NCBI RefSeq assembly: GCF_000159015.1
Contig: NZ_DS999543.1
Location: 124,001 to 188,000, forward strand
From: Gleimia coleocanis DSM 15436
Lineage (GTDB): Bacteria; Actinomycetota; Actinomycetes; Actinomycetales; Actinomycetaceae
Length of the DNA: 64,000 nucleotides
Direction: 5' to 3'
Positions 43,657-53,972 of the stretch are shown here, piece after piece. The notes under the pieces are model-generated. The model had not been told where the DNA came from and ran no database searches. It saw only the letters and a program-made list of their open reading frames with translations. Each line of letters opens with the position of its first letter. The stretch's first letter is position 1. The position numbers and the translations under genes are program-made.

Positions 43657-46600
43657 TGAGACTACAACGACAGCCTCTTTTAAGTGCTGCAGACTTAGCC
43701 GTGGGTAGCGTAGCGCCGGGAACTAAGGTTTTCCTCCGACAGTTGAACAGCAAGAGATTATTGAAGGACCAGCTGTACCTACCCTAATCGTGGCGGGAGC
43801 CGGTTCCGGTAAGACTGAGACCATGTCTCAGCGTGTACTTTTCCTACTGGCTAACTATGGGATTGCTCCTGAGCGTGTGCTCGGCTTAACTTTCACTCGA
43901 AAGGCAGCTGCAGAGTTTGCCCATCGTCTGCGCAAACGTATTGGATTCCTTGCTTCAAGTGGTCTACTAGCGGAAGTTGAAAATGACCCGTGGTTTGCTG
44001 CTTCTGTGAACGTTTCAACCTATGACTCTTTTGCTGGAAACTTAGTGAAAGAACACGGTGCTTTAGTTGGTGTAGACCCTAATGCGCGTCTTATCACTGC
44101 CGCAGCTAGCTGGCAGATTTTGGATGACTTGATTAGTACCTATCAGGGGAAATTACCTGAAAAAGCACCTGCAGAAATTCGTAAGGCAGCTCTGCATTTA
44201 GCTAATGAAATGACTAGCCATGGGGTTACGATAACAGCTTTAGAAGCAGAGTTAGCACGTTGGGAAGAGGGGATTAAAACTACGCCACTTACCGGGCGTA
44301 AGAAGAAACTGCCACGATATTCGCAGAGCCTTCTCGATAAGATTTCTGAAAGAAGATTGCTCTTGCCGCTGATTAAGAAATTCAACGACTATAAGCGTGC
44401 GCATAATCTACTGGATTTTACTGACCAAATGGCGGTAGCCCTGGAGATTGTACGAAACTTCCCAACTGTAGTTGCAGAAATTCGTAGCGAATATGACGCT
44501 GTACTCTTAGACGAATTCCAAGACACTTCAGTGGGACAGATGGAGCTGCTATCCACCCTGTTTAAGGATATGTCCGTGACAGCCGTGGGCGATCCTAACC
44601 AGGCAATCTACGGTTGGCGTGGAGCTTCAGCGGCATCGTTGGATCTTTTCCCAATTATGTTCGCTCAACAGATGGAGACCAAGACTTTTTCTCTCTCAAA
44701 AGCATGGCGGAATAAGGAAAATATCCTTGATTTAGCTAACTTAATCTCTGCACCTCTGGCTCAAAAAACTTATCCGGGCGTAGATGTTATTAAACTGGTG
44801 GCTTCTAACTCAGAGGATGCGGATAAAGGTAAGATTAGTGTCTTTTATCCGGCAACTAACGTGGAAGAATACCGTTACGTTGCGGAACAAGTGAAAAAGT
44901 GGAAGCAAACTTATATTGACCCACACAGCGGAGTAAACGACGAAACTTACGCAATCTTAGTGCGCTCTCGCAGACACTTCCTTCCCATGATTGAAGCATT
45001 AGAAGCACAGGGCTTAGAAGCAGCAGTAGTCGGCTTAGGTGGGTTAGTCACGCAACCAGTCATTGCTGATTTGCGCGCAATTCTAGCGGCTTCAATTGAC
45101 CCGCTGGATGGGCCAGCTGTGATGAGGTTACTAACTAATCTGGATCTAAGCGCTCGTGACATTAAGGTCCTGTACAGCTGGGCAACCCAGCTGAGCAAAA
45201 AACGTAACTCTTTGGAAGTAGGCCGACAAGAGTTCTTATTAGATGCCGTAGACAATCCGCCGGAAGTTGGCTGGTCAGCTGACGGGGGTGCAGGTTTTTC
45301 AGCCCGAGGACACCAACAAGTACAGTTGTTACGCGATCGTTTAGCAGCAGTCAGGGCAGTGCTGGACTTTGACGTTTCCTACATTGTTTCTAAGGCAATC
45401 CGCGTTTTTGATTTAGATGTGGAAGTAGATGCTGATCCTTACTTGAACTTGGCTGGCACAGCCGTTGACGCTTTCTTAGAAATCGCCAATGACTATGCGT
45501 CACAAACTGAGTACGCAAATTTGGCTAACTTCTTAGATTGGTTGGAAACCACAGTTGAAGCTGAGCAAGGGTTGAAAGCTCCTACAGCACAAGTTGATTC
45601 TTCGGTAATCCAGATTATGACCGTGCATCAGGCGAAAGGCTTGGAATGGGATCGCGTCGCTGTAATCGGGCTAAATGAGGGTGGGTTCCCCTCTTATGAG
45701 GGGGCGCACTTTATCAAGTACGAGAATCCGGCTACGTTAAAGAGTGGATTTAGTTTTGATGCTCGCCCTCAGTCAGGTTGGTTGGGGACGATAGCTGATC
45801 TGCCCCACAATTTACGTCAGGACTACACTTTTAAGGGTGAAGCTCAAATCTTGCCTGGTGTTCCTGAATTTGACCAGTATGAGGATTGTGATGCCTTAGA
45901 AGCGGCTATTGAAGCGTACCGTCTGGATTTAGCCTACTACCAGGAACGCGAAGAGCGGCGCTTGGCTTATGTGGCGTTCACTCGCCCAAAGAAAGAACTG
46001 GTTTTATCAGGAGCCTGGTATCGTATCGGCACAAAAAGCACCCAGCTTCCCTCGCGCTATCTTACAGAGGGGATTCATGCGGGAATCGTTAACCCAACTG
46101 TATTTGCAGATGCAGAGACCACGGAAGTAGAAGCTGCAGAAAACTACAGTTTTTCTGGACCAGCGTTAATTTGGGATGCACCTGACTTAGATGTCGAGAA
46201 TCTAGTGGTAAATCAAGAAACTACTCAGATTCCACGCAAACCTGGTGTTTCACGCAAATTGATTAATGACAGTGGTAGTCGAGTTTTATCGCAGATAGCG
46301 CAAAGACTAAACACTAGTGGCATGGAAATCACCGAGCTTGATTTTGACCCTGCTGATAAGCAACAAGCAGAACTGATCTACACTGCGCAACGTGCCTTAG
46401 ATGCTTACAAGAAACGTTTAGCGGATAAAACTATAGAAGTATCAGTTGAACGTCTTTCAGCTACTTCAGTTACCTCGTTACTGTTACACCAGAAAGAATT
46501 CGCGCAACGTCTGCGTCGTCCTGTACCTGCGGAACCTAGCGACGCTGCTTTACTGGGTACTATTTTCCATGCGTGGGCACAAACTTGGTGCCAAAAAGCT

Positions 46601-47149
46601 GGGCAAGCTAGTGCAGAAGCTGAGCCTCTGCAGGCAGAAACCGCAGAGAACAGTGCCGAAACAACAGTTTCATTTGACCCCGATACGCTAACTCAGAAAC
46701 AAAAACTGCAGTTAGGTAAGCTACAGGAACGTGCTAAAGAAATCTTCACAGACGAACTGTCTACAGTAGTGGGCCTCGAAGTACCGTTTTCTTTAAAACA
46801 CGAACAGCTTACGATTCGTGGTCAGATTGACGTGCTGGCGAAAGCAGATGGAAAGTGGCGGGTAATCGACTGGAAAACTGGGCGCCCACCCGTGTTAGAT
46901 GAAAAACATCGAGAAAATAATTTGAGCTCTCATTTATCAGGGTACTTAGGGCAGCTGGCGCTTTACCGTAAGGCTATCGCCCAGCAGCAGGGAGTAGCTG
47001 AGAATGAAGTCGAAGTTGAACTTATTTTCCTAGGTGGAGATGACTCTTATAGTCCGCAACAAAGGCGCATCAGCTTATCGCAGCTGCAAACTTATTTTGC
47101 AAACGTGAATATTGAACAACTATTCGCTGAGCTTTTCACTCAAGGGTAG
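43653..47149 (+). CDS. adnB: AdnB-like DNA helicase-nuclease subunit with a 5' frameshift
   Basis: Lead motor subunit of AdnAB, about 1165 residues if intact. ATG 43653 overlaps the adnA stop (ATGA) and opens a frame that ends at 43786 after about 44 codons. The main frame starts upstream of GTG 43790 with PPTVEQQEIIEGPAVPTL, the normal Q motif, and so must be joined to the first. One missing T in TTTT 43729-43732 explains the shift. The body has AGAGSGKTETM, VLLDEFQDTS, VGDPNQAIYGWRGAS, IMTVHQAKGLEWD and YVAFTRPKKELVLS. The C-terminal nuclease shows IFHAWAQ, IRGQIDVLA and VIDWKTG. Without the correction, translation from GTG 43790 would lack the Q motif. Confidence 0.88.
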
Positions 47150-48208
47150 GACTTCATTAAGAACCACGGTTAGTGCCTCTGGATCAACTTCAGAGGCACT
47201 TTCTGTACCAGCCGCAGCTACTACAGCTTCAGCTACGTCTAAGAGATTAAATTCTGGACGTTCAATCTCAGCATGTTCAGGCACTAAAGGCTCGTCACCT
47301 AGAATCTCAGCCAGTTCTTGCAACATTTCTTTAGCTTCCGCTACAATCGTCGCATCTTGTAGTCGCAGACCGTGCAACAACCAACGCAACACCGCGAATT
47401 CAGAGAGTAAGTAAGCTCGTGTAACCAGGTGAATATCAGCATTTTTGCGGGCAAACATGTAAGCGCGGATGAATTCTTCCGCTACTTCCTGGCTATCAAC
47501 AGTAAGTAAAGTTGCTAAGTCTTCAGCGGGATCGCCCAAACACGCAGCCCCGAAGTCCTTCATGCCAGTAACGACACCATTAATGCTGAGGAAAGCATCA
47601 ACATCAACATTCGCGTGAATCGGAGTCGTCGCGAAGTTAAATAAGGCATCGTCATCTAACGCCATTTCCCAACGATGATATAGATTCTGCGGTAAAGACC
47701 AGGCAGTTGCGCCCTCGGAAAGCTGGGAACGTAAGCGTTCCCGACAGTCCGCTGCTGAATAAACTGGTAATCCGGTGCGTTCAATAATCTCAGCTGGCAG
47801 AGAATGTAAAGCAGCTAACGCCCGACCCATGGACCCAGCTAGAGTAGCGGATTCTTCCAGTTCAGTTTGGTCAGCAACTTCCCCAGAAAGCTCAGTGTGA
47901 ATGAACAGAGGGACGGTTGCGTTCGCGCGAGTATGCGCAGCGGGGACCGGCACGTCGAAAGGAACTAAGCCTTTTTCCCACGCGCGGTGCAGAAAATGCA
48001 ATAGGGTAGTTTGGGCTTCTAATTCGGCACCTGCAGCGTCAGTTAGGGGCGCAACAATTACCCAGTGGTCGCCTCGAGAATCAATAACTCCCTGTCGCAT
48101 GAAAGTGCCGTCGTTTTCGCTGGGCTGCGTTAAAGCAACCACGTTGAAGTTTGGGAAAACAGCGCAAGCGTGGGCGGTGAGTGAGAGGGGAGTTAGTGCT
48201 TTCATACC
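47120..48208 (-). CDS. APH-fold phosphotransferase-like protein with altered catalytic motif
   Basis: A 362-residue aminoglycoside/macrolide phosphotransferase-fold protein. The C-lobe reads TTPIHANVDVDAFLSINGVVTGMKDFGAACLGDPAEDLATLL. The usual HGDLxxxN is replaced by HANVDVDAF, losing the catalytic Asp and metal-binding Asn, while the DFG-like KDFG and GDPAEDLA remain. It is probably not an ordinary kinase. ATG 48208 is chosen because homologues begin near KALTPLSLTAHACAVFP; the frame is open to 48277. It ends 30 bases inside the convergent adnB gene. Function is unknown. Confidence 0.75.
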   Translation of the reverse strand, partial: GMKALTPLSLTAHACAVFPNFNVVALTQPSENDGTFMRQGVIDSRGDHWVIVAPLTDAAGAELEAQTTLLHFLHRAWEKGLVPFDVPVPAAHTRANATVPLFIHTELSGEVADQTELEESATLAGSMGRALAALHSLPAEIIERTGLPVYSAADCRERLRSQLSEGATAWSLPQNLYHRWEMALDDDALFNFATTPIHANVDVDAFLSINGVVTGMKDFGAACLGDPAEDLATLLTVDSQEVAEEFIRAYMFARKNADIHLVTRAYLLSEFAVLRWLLHGLRLQDATIVAEAKEMLQELAEILGDEPLVPEHAEIERPEFNLLDVAEAVVAAAGTESASEVDPEALTVVLNEVLPLSEKLSE

Positions 48209-48357
48209 TACTACCGTAAAACAGTTTTCGTCTGCGGTCAGGTAGGCACGCAACCGAAACGGCGAAGAGTTTTCCACAGGCTAGAGTGAATCGCTGACAG
48301 GGTGAATGGTTTTAAGTTAATTTATGTTTAACGACAATGTAGTTGGAAGGATGAAAC

Positions 48358-49521
48358 ATGGTGGCAATAGAAGTCAGTGAGCGTCGCCAGTGGGTGCGCG
48401 CTAAAGTAGCGGAAATTGGCTTCGACCCCGTGTTAGAAAGTTCTTTACTGAAACAGGTGGTGGCAGACTCGTTTACTCGTTTCCCGGCTGCTGATAGTGA
48501 TCAAGAGCGCGCCCATACCACGCAACTTCTGGCAGAAATTGGCGGGTATGGGGAGCTGCAACAGTTTTTAAATGACCCGTCTGTGGAAGAGATTTATATT
48601 AATTCGCCGGCAAAGATTTTTGTTGCGAAAGCTGGTAAGTCAGAGCTTACGAATCTGATTATGACGGCTGAGGAAGTTAAAGACTTAGTCGAACGAATGC
48701 TTTATCATTCTGGTAGAAGATTGGATCTTTCAGTTCCTTTTGTTGATGCTATGTTACCGGGCGGAGAACGACTACATGTAGTGATTCCTCCGGTGGCGGG
48801 GCGAGAGTGGTCACTGAATATTCGCAAGCATTTAAAGCAAAAACATCGGTTGGCAGATTTGGTTGCGTTGAATATGCTTCCCGAGGGCGCCGCTACCCAA
48901 CTTATTGAAGCCATGGCTACCGGTAAAACTGTGGTGGTTTCCGGGGCAACTCAAGCAGGTAAAACTACGTTTCTGCGCGCTTTAGCTCAAGAAATCCCCG
49001 CTAAAGAAAGAATCCTCACTTGCGAGGAAGTATTCGAACTGAACCTTAACAACTATGACTGTGTTGCCCTGCAGACACGTAATGCCAATATTGAGGGAAT
49101 CGGAGCTGTAACTCTCCGAGACCTGGTTCGCGAGTGCATGCGTATGCGTCCAGAGCGCATTATCGTAGGGGAAGTTCGTGGGGCAGAATCCCTAGACATG
49201 CTTCTAGCATTAAACGCGGGGGTGCCCGGAATGTCCACGATTCATGCAAATAGTGCTGCGGATGCGCTTCGTAAACTCACGATGCTTCCTCTACTAGCAG
49301 CCGATAACGTTTCCTTACAGTTCGTGATTCCCACAGTTGCAAACTGTATTGACTTAGTAGTGCATCTCGAACGTGAAATGAATGGTTTTCGTCATGTAGC
49401 AGAAATTAGTCAGGTTACGGGCAGAAGTGAAAACGGGCATATTGAGGCAGTTCCACTGTGGAAATGGAATGGGGCAGACCTAGTGCCCACAGGCTTAACC
49501 TATGAGCAGGCAGGCCATTAA
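48358..49521 (+). CDS. tadA: TadA/CpaF-type pilus assembly ATPase
   Basis: Hexameric secretion ATPase powering Tad (Flp) pilus assembly or a related secretion system. The 387-residue protein has an N-terminal domain with GGYGELQQFLNDPSVEEIYINSP, then Walker A SGATQAGKTT near residue 200, ILTCEEVFEL (Asp/Glu box), MRPERIIVGEVRGAE (Walker B) and GMSTIHANSA (His box). GGAAGGA lies 7 bases before ATG 48358. It leads a cluster of tadB, tadC, a pilin-like gene and TadE/G-like genes. Confidence 0.92.
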   Translation: MVAIEVSERRQWVRAKVAEIGFDPVLESSLLKQVVADSFTRFPAADSDQERAHTTQLLAEIGGYGELQQFLNDPSVEEIYINSPAKIFVAKAGKSELTNLIMTAEEVKDLVERMLYHSGRRLDLSVPFVDAMLPGGERLHVVIPPVAGREWSLNIRKHLKQKHRLADLVALNMLPEGAATQLIEAMATGKTVVVSGATQAGKTTFLRALAQEIPAKERILTCEEVFELNLNNYDCVALQTRNANIEGIGAVTLRDLVRECMRMRPERIIVGEVRGAESLDMLLALNAGVPGMSTIHANSAADALRKLTMLPLLAADNVSLQFVIPTVANCIDLVVHLEREMNGFRHVAEISQVTGRSENGHIEAVPLWKWNGADLVPTGLTYEQAGH

Positions 49522-49522
49522 A

Positions 49523-50377
49523 ATGGAACTACTTTTAGGGATTCTGCTGGCAGCTGGCGTGCTACTAGTTTACGTAAGTGTGTTGGAAATTCAGATTAGT
49601 AGTGAATCGGTGCTGCTGGTGAAAGCTCACCAATTTAGCCAGCTTTTGTTTAAAGCCGGTTTGGTGGGAAATCAACAGTGGCTATTCCTCATAGTAAGTA
49701 TCCTCATCCCCCTGCTAGTTGGGAGCCTAGTATTTACACTAACCCAGGTGATTCCTGTAGCAGTGGCAGTTGCGACCGCAGTCGCACCACTTCCGTGGGG
49801 TTGGCTGCGAGCCCGCTTACAAAAACGACAGCAACTATTTGCTGGAGCTTGGCCAGATATCGTTGACTCATTGCTGACTGCAGTCAGAGCCGGAGTTTCC
49901 CTCCCTGAGGCAGTAGTACAACTAAGTCACAGTGGTCCAGAAATCACGCGAACCTACTTCCAACACTTCGCCATGGAATATCGCAGTAGCGGCAAATTTG
50001 ATGTCGCCTTAACCAGCCTACAATCCAACTTTGCGGATAAAAATTCTAAACGAGTATTTGAAGTCATCCGTTTAGGCAGGGAAGTAGGCGGTAGCGAAAT
50101 GGGAAATATCCTTAGAGATTTATCAGCAATGATGCGAGAAAACCTCCGCATCAGCGGAGAAATCCAAGCCCGCCAGTCCTGGACCGTAAATGCCGCACGC
50201 CTGGCAGTGGCTGCTCCTTGGATTGTACTTCTCATGATTTCCATGCGCACTGATGCAGCCAGCTCCTACAGCACCACTAACGGCATGATGATTCTGGCAC
50301 TCGGAGGTATAGCTTGTACTTTCGCATACTGGCTAATGCAAAAACTGGGAAGTTTCGATAGGGAACTCGATAAGTAA
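49523..50377 (+). CDS. tadB: TadB-like pilus assembly membrane protein
   Basis: A 284-residue inner-membrane platform protein of the type II secretion F family. Membrane segments are at the N-terminus (LLLGILLAAGVLLVYVSV; WLFLIVSILIPLLVGSLVF) and at the C-terminus (LAVAAPWIVLLMIS; MMILALGGIACTFAYWL). The F-domain core is AWPDIVDSLLTAVRAGVSLPEAV ... RVFEVIRLGREVGGSEMGNIL. ATG 49523 directly follows the tadA stop. An upstream in-frame ATG at 49502 is also possible. Confidence 0.88.
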   Translation: MELLLGILLAAGVLLVYVSVLEIQISSESVLLVKAHQFSQLLFKAGLVGNQQWLFLIVSILIPLLVGSLVFTLTQVIPVAVAVATAVAPLPWGWLRARLQKRQQLFAGAWPDIVDSLLTAVRAGVSLPEAVVQLSHSGPEITRTYFQHFAMEYRSSGKFDVALTSLQSNFADKNSKRVFEVIRLGREVGGSEMGNILRDLSAMMRENLRISGEIQARQSWTVNAARLAVAAPWIVLLMISMRTDAASSYSTTNGMMILALGGIACTFAYWLMQKLGSFDRELDK

Positions 50378-50401
50378 ACCGAAGAACAAACAGGAACTAG
50401 A

Positions 50402-51283
50402 ATGTCTCTAACAACTCTCCCAATCATTACCGGACTCCTACTAGGTGTCGGGATGATCCTCTGCGTAGAAGTCATCAGAAACCGCCCTCGGGAATTGGAA
50501 ACCCGCGTATTCATCTACCTGTGCGTTCCCAAAGAAACTGCTCCCAGCAGTCGGATCTCACACTCGCTAGACTTTCTCACCCCACTTTGGAATGCCCTTG
50601 GATCTACTAATGAAAGCGTTCGCGCCCGCCTAGAAACCCTAGGAAACTCCCAAGAAGTAAGCGGATTCAGACTCATTCAAGTTGCCACCGCAACTTTCGG
50701 AGCACTCCTTATTGGACTCGCCATAATCTTTGGGAAAGCCGGAAATCTTACCGTATTACAGTGGCTACTCATTACCAGTATCAGTTTCACCTTAATCACA
50801 GTCGGCTGGGATAAGCTCCTCACTTACCGAGTAAACACATTTTCCAAGAAACTAAACTCCCAAGTAGCTGATGCAGCGGAACTACTTGCCCTGGTAATTT
50901 CAGCTGGCGAATCAGTACCCGGAGCATTAAATCGAGTTGCGAAAGTAAGCGGGCCCCAAATGGCATCGCAACTTGAAAGCGCGCTCACCCAAATCGCACA
51001 AGGAACCGCAGTCTCAAAAGCTTTGAAAACCCTTGCTAATAAAACCCCTAGCGTCCAGCTACAACGACTCTTAAACACCCTCGTATCCGGAATGGAAAGA
51101 GGCTCATCACTGAGCGAAATCCTGCGTCATCAAGCAAAAGACCTCCGCGAAGAATCACTTAGAAACCTACTGGAATCAGGCGGACGCAAAGAAATCGCCA
51201 TGCTAATTCCCGTCGTCTTCCTGATTCTTCCCGTCACCGTCATATTCGCACTCTACCCGGGGCTAATTGCCCTAAAGTTCTAA
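50402..51283 (+). CDS. tadC: TadC-like pilus assembly membrane protein
   Basis: A 293-residue second F-domain membrane protein. The core shows LNSQVADAAELLALVISAGESVPGALNRVA and LVSGMERGSSLSEILRHQAKDLREESLRNLLESGGRKEIAMLIPVVFLILP, with terminal membrane helices. It forms the inner-membrane platform with TadB. ATG 50402 has a weak site. A copy of the CCGCCCTCGG motif lies inside the gene at 50482-50491. Confidence 0.88.
   Translation: MSLTTLPIITGLLLGVGMILCVEVIRNRPRELETRVFIYLCVPKETAPSSRISHSLDFLTPLWNALGSTNESVRARLETLGNSQEVSGFRLIQVATATFGALLIGLAIIFGKAGNLTVLQWLLITSISFTLITVGWDKLLTYRVNTFSKKLNSQVADAAELLALVISAGESVPGALNRVAKVSGPQMASQLESALTQIAQGTAVSKALKTLANKTPSVQLQRLLNTLVSGMERGSSLSEILRHQAKDLREESLRNLLESGGRKEIAMLIPVVFLILPVTVIFALYPGLIALKF
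50482..50491 (-). repeat. CCGAGGGCGG motif copy (inside tadC)
   Basis: Exact minus-strand copy followed on the plus strand by GAATT. It is translated as part of tadC. Confidence 0.6.
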
Positions 51284-51304
51284 CCCAACCGAAAGGAAAA
51301 TAAA

Positions 51305-51511
51305 ATGGTTCTCCCACATTTTGAACGGATCCTCAGCTTCGTCATCGCACACCTACCACAATCCAAAGCAGAATCTGAAGCCGGAGACGTCCCAGGCTGG
51401 GTACTTGTCACCCTAATGACCGCTGGGCTAGTAACCATGATTTGGGCGCTCGCGGACCAGGCTTTACGTGACTGGTTCCAACAGGCAATTACTTCCGTAG
51501 TACATCCGTAG
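51305..51511 (+). CDS. Small Flp-pilin-like protein
   Basis: A 68-residue protein with one membrane helix (VPGWVLVTLMTAGLVTMIWALA) preceded by a short hydrophilic part with AESEAGDV. Size, single helix, the Glu shortly before it and the position between tadC and tadE fit a Flp-type pilin. The usual GxxxxEY prepilin cleavage site is not present in standard form. AAAGGAAAATAAA precedes the ATG. It may be the pilin or a pilin-like minor subunit. Confidence 0.7.
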   Translation: MVLPHFERILSFVIAHLPQSKAESEAGDVPGWVLVTLMTAGLVTMIWALADQALRDWFQQAITSVVHP

Positions 51512-51519
51512 AAGTATTA

Positions 51520-51903
51520 ATGCGAACAAGTTTGAAAGACGAGTCTGGGTCAGAAATCGTCTCACACGTCCTGGTGCAGGTACTGGTCTTAATTTTAGTC
51601 AGTGCCACTTTGCAGCTAGCATTTGCACTGCATATACGTAACTCAGCGGTAGATGCCGCTTCTGAAGCAGCGCGATATCTGAGTTTGCGCAATGCCAGTG
51701 AAGCGCAGGCAAGGTTGCGTGCACAGGCGCTTTTGGAAAGTTCTTTCGCAGGCACGCAAGCAACGGTTAGTTTTCGATTGGAAACTGTTGGTGAGTTAGA
51801 TAAGGTTACAGCGTCAGTGGCTACCACTCTTCCGATTATTGGCCCGTGGGGATTACCAGAGAGCCTACAAGTTGAAGCATCTGCTTGGAGGCGGCATGAG
51901 TAG
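51520..51903 (+). CDS. TadE-like pilus protein (1)
   Basis: A 127-residue protein with a TadE-like start: DESGSEIVSHVLVQVLVLILVSATLQLAFALHIRNSAVDAASEAARYLSLR. This gives a short cytoplasmic part, one membrane helix, and the Ala-rich segment typical of pseudopilins. The external part is about 70 residues. It begins 9 bases after the pilin-like gene. The next gene starts within its last codons. Confidence 0.8.
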   Translation: MRTSLKDESGSEIVSHVLVQVLVLILVSATLQLAFALHIRNSAVDAASEAARYLSLRNASEAQARLRAQALLESSFAGTQATVSFRLETVGELDKVTASVATTLPIIGPWGLPESLQVEASAWRRHE

Positions 51904-52366
51904 GTTCTTACAGCGGAAAAATACCTACAGGGTTAATTCTGAATCTGGCAGAGCTGAATCCGGTGAAGCTGTTATTGAATTCATTGGTTTAGCGGCAGCG
52001 ATTTTGATTCCGCTGGGTTATTTGGTTCTTACACTTTCGCAGGTACAAGCCTCTGTCTTTGCGTGTGAAGCGGCTGCGCGTCAAACTGCGGTTTTACAAT
52101 CGCAGGGGCAGGGCAATGATGATTTAGTTTCAGTCCAAGTGGACCAGATTTTTACTGATTATTTAGGGCGCTCAGCTGCGTCTGCGCAGGTTGAGAACTG
52201 GTGCGAGCCACAAACTTGTGCCGCCGGAGGTTTCGTACATGCGCGGGTACATACCGCAGTGCCGTTACCGTTATTGCCTGATAGTTTGGTTGCTGGTTTA
52301 GGCGCGTCCATTCCTGTGGAAGCTGAGTACGCCTATCCTATTGAAGGATTGAGCGTAGAACCATGA
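51896..52366 (+). CDS. TadE-like pilus protein (2)
   Basis: A 156-residue pseudopilin-like protein: ESGEAVIEFIGLAAAILIPLGYLVLTLSQVQASVFACEAAARQTAVL, then an external domain with a Cys pair (ENWCEPQTCAAGG). ATG 51896 has GGAGGCGG just upstream and overlaps the previous stop (ATGAGTAG). Its own stop overlaps the next ATG. The frame is open back to 51839, but the ribosome site supports this start. Confidence 0.8.
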   Translation: MSRFLQRKNTYRVNSESGRAESGEAVIEFIGLAAAILIPLGYLVLTLSQVQASVFACEAAARQTAVLQSQGQGNDDLVSVQVDQIFTDYLGRSAASAQVENWCEPQTCAAGGFVHARVHTAVPLPLLPDSLVAGLGASIPVEAEYAYPIEGLSVEP

Positions 52367-52818
52367 GACAGCTAGAGAATGAGTCAGGGCGGATTTCTGT
52401 TCTGGTCTTAGGATTGGCATTATTAATTATCGCTGTTTTGACAGTTAGTTTAACGATTACTGCGGTGCATACGCAGCGTCGTCAACTTTATGGTTGCGCC
52501 GATGCAGTGGCTGTAAGCGCAGCCCAGGTGATTTCCGGGGCAGACTATTACGAAAAGAGCGCGTTGCGCCTGAAACAGCAGGAAGTGCGCAATATTGTTC
52601 AAGAGCGCTTGGGGCAGTTGAAGGGTTCTGCTTGTCGTGTGGGTGAGGGCGTGGTCGTGGAAGAGATTATTTTCGAGGGCGATGAGCTGAATCTTTCAGT
52701 TTCGACTATTCCACGCCTACCAATTGCGTCCAGATACATGAGCTTCCTCACCGAACATACGAAAATTCGCGTTGCAACCTTAGTGAAAGTCGCGAAATCC
52801 CGTAGTGTAGAAGAGTGA
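52363..52818 (+). CDS. TadG/Rv3654c-type membrane protein
   Basis: A 151-residue protein with one N-terminal helix: [51 protein letters not shown]. This is the pattern of the TadG-like or Rv3654c-like proteins that end actinobacterial tad clusters. A second Cys (GSACRVG) may pair with the first. It overlaps the preceding gene by 4 bases (ATGA) and prfB by 4 bases (GTGA). Confidence 0.78.
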   Translation: MRQLENESGRISVLVLGLALLIIAVLTVSLTITAVHTQRRQLYGCADAVAVSAAQVISGADYYEKSALRLKQQEVRNIVQERLGQLKGSACRVGEGVVVEEIIFEGDELNLSVSTIPRLPIASRYMSFLTEHTKIRVATLVKVAKSRSVEE

Positions 52819-53933
52819 GTATTGATTTTGCTGTAGAAATTGAGTCCTTGCGAGGCACTCTAGAAAACATCATTGCGGTAACCCGCCCGGATGAGTTGAA
52901 GGCTCGTATTGCCGAACTATCTGAAAAGGCTGCTGTCCCAGACCTGTGGGACAACCCAGAAGCAGCTCAGGCTGTGACTTCAGAACTGTCTCACACCCAA
53001 GCTGAACTGGGTCGTATTGAAAAGATGGTTGAGCGTATTGACGACTTAGAAACCATCGTGGAAATGGCAGAAGAAGACCTGGACGAAAAAGACCTACTTC
53101 TAGAAGAAGCTGAAGCTGATTTAGCGGGTATTCGTCAGGCACTGGCTGACTTAGAAATTAAGACGCTGCTGTCTGGTGAGTATGATGAACGCTCTGCGGT
53201 AGTAACTATTCGTGCGGGTGCTGGTGGCGTTGATGCAGCAGACTTCGCGGAAATGCTACTTCGTATGTACCTGCGTTGGGCAGAACGTAACGGCTACCCA
53301 ACTAAGGTTATGGATACGTCCTACGCTGAAGAAGCTGGTTTGAAGTCGGCAACTTTCGAAGTAAATGCACCTTACGCATACGGCACTCTTTCGGTTGAAG
53401 CTGGTACACACCGACTGGTGCGCATTAGCCCATTCGATAACCAGGGGCGTCGTCAGACTTCTTTCGCTGCAGTGGAAGTTATCCCACTGATTGAAACTAC
53501 TGACCATATTGAGATTCCTGAATCTGAACTGAAGATTGACGTTTTCCGTTCATCCGGCCCAGGTGGTCAGTCAGTTAACACCACTGACTCCGCTGTGCGT
53601 ATGACCCACATTCCTACTGGCATTGTGGTTTCCATGCAGAACGAAAAGTCGCAGATTCAAAACCGTGCGGCAGCTTTGCGAGTTCTGCAGTCTCGCCTGC
53701 TGCAGTTACGTCACGAAGAAGAACAGGCTGCTAAGAAAGCTCTTGCGGGTGACGTGAAAGCTTCTTGGGGTGACCAGATGCGTTCTTACGTGCTGCAGCC
53801 ATACCAGATGGTGAAGGACTTGCGTACCAGCCACGAAAACGGAAATACCGGTGCCGTATTTGATGGTGAAATCGATGATTTCATCAACGCGGGTATTCGT
53901 TGGCGTAAGGATCAGGCTCAGGAAGAAAACTGA
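52815..53933 (+). CDS. prfB: Peptide chain release factor 2
   Basis: Terminates translation at UGA and UAA. The 372-residue protein has SPF as RISPFD (the RF2 stop-codon tripeptide) near residue 205, the catalytic GGQ in [17 protein letters not shown] near residue 250, and [15 protein letters not shown]. The frame is continuous from GTG 52815, so it has no programmed +1 frameshift of the type used to autoregulate RF2 in many bacteria. It precedes ftsE as in other actinobacteria. Confidence 0.95.
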   Translation: MSIDFAVEIESLRGTLENIIAVTRPDELKARIAELSEKAAVPDLWDNPEAAQAVTSELSHTQAELGRIEKMVERIDDLETIVEMAEEDLDEKDLLLEEAEADLAGIRQALADLEIKTLLSGEYDERSAVVTIRAGAGGVDAADFAEMLLRMYLRWAERNGYPTKVMDTSYAEEAGLKSATFEVNAPYAYGTLSVEAGTHRLVRISPFDNQGRRQTSFAAVEVIPLIETTDHIEIPESELKIDVFRSSGPGGQSVNTTDSAVRMTHIPTGIVVSMQNEKSQIQNRAAALRVLQSRLLQLRHEEEQAAKKALAGDVKASWGDQMRSYVLQPYQMVKDLRTSHENGNTGAVFDGEIDDFINAGIRWRKDQAQEEN

Positions 53934-53972
53934 TTTTCAATATCTGCGGTCTGCAAACTCTAAGGCAATACT

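Noticed and set aside
52815-53933. Programmed frameshift in prfB
   Set aside because: The reading frame is continuous from the GTG overlapping the previous gene, and no early in-frame TGA with a slippery CTT is present.
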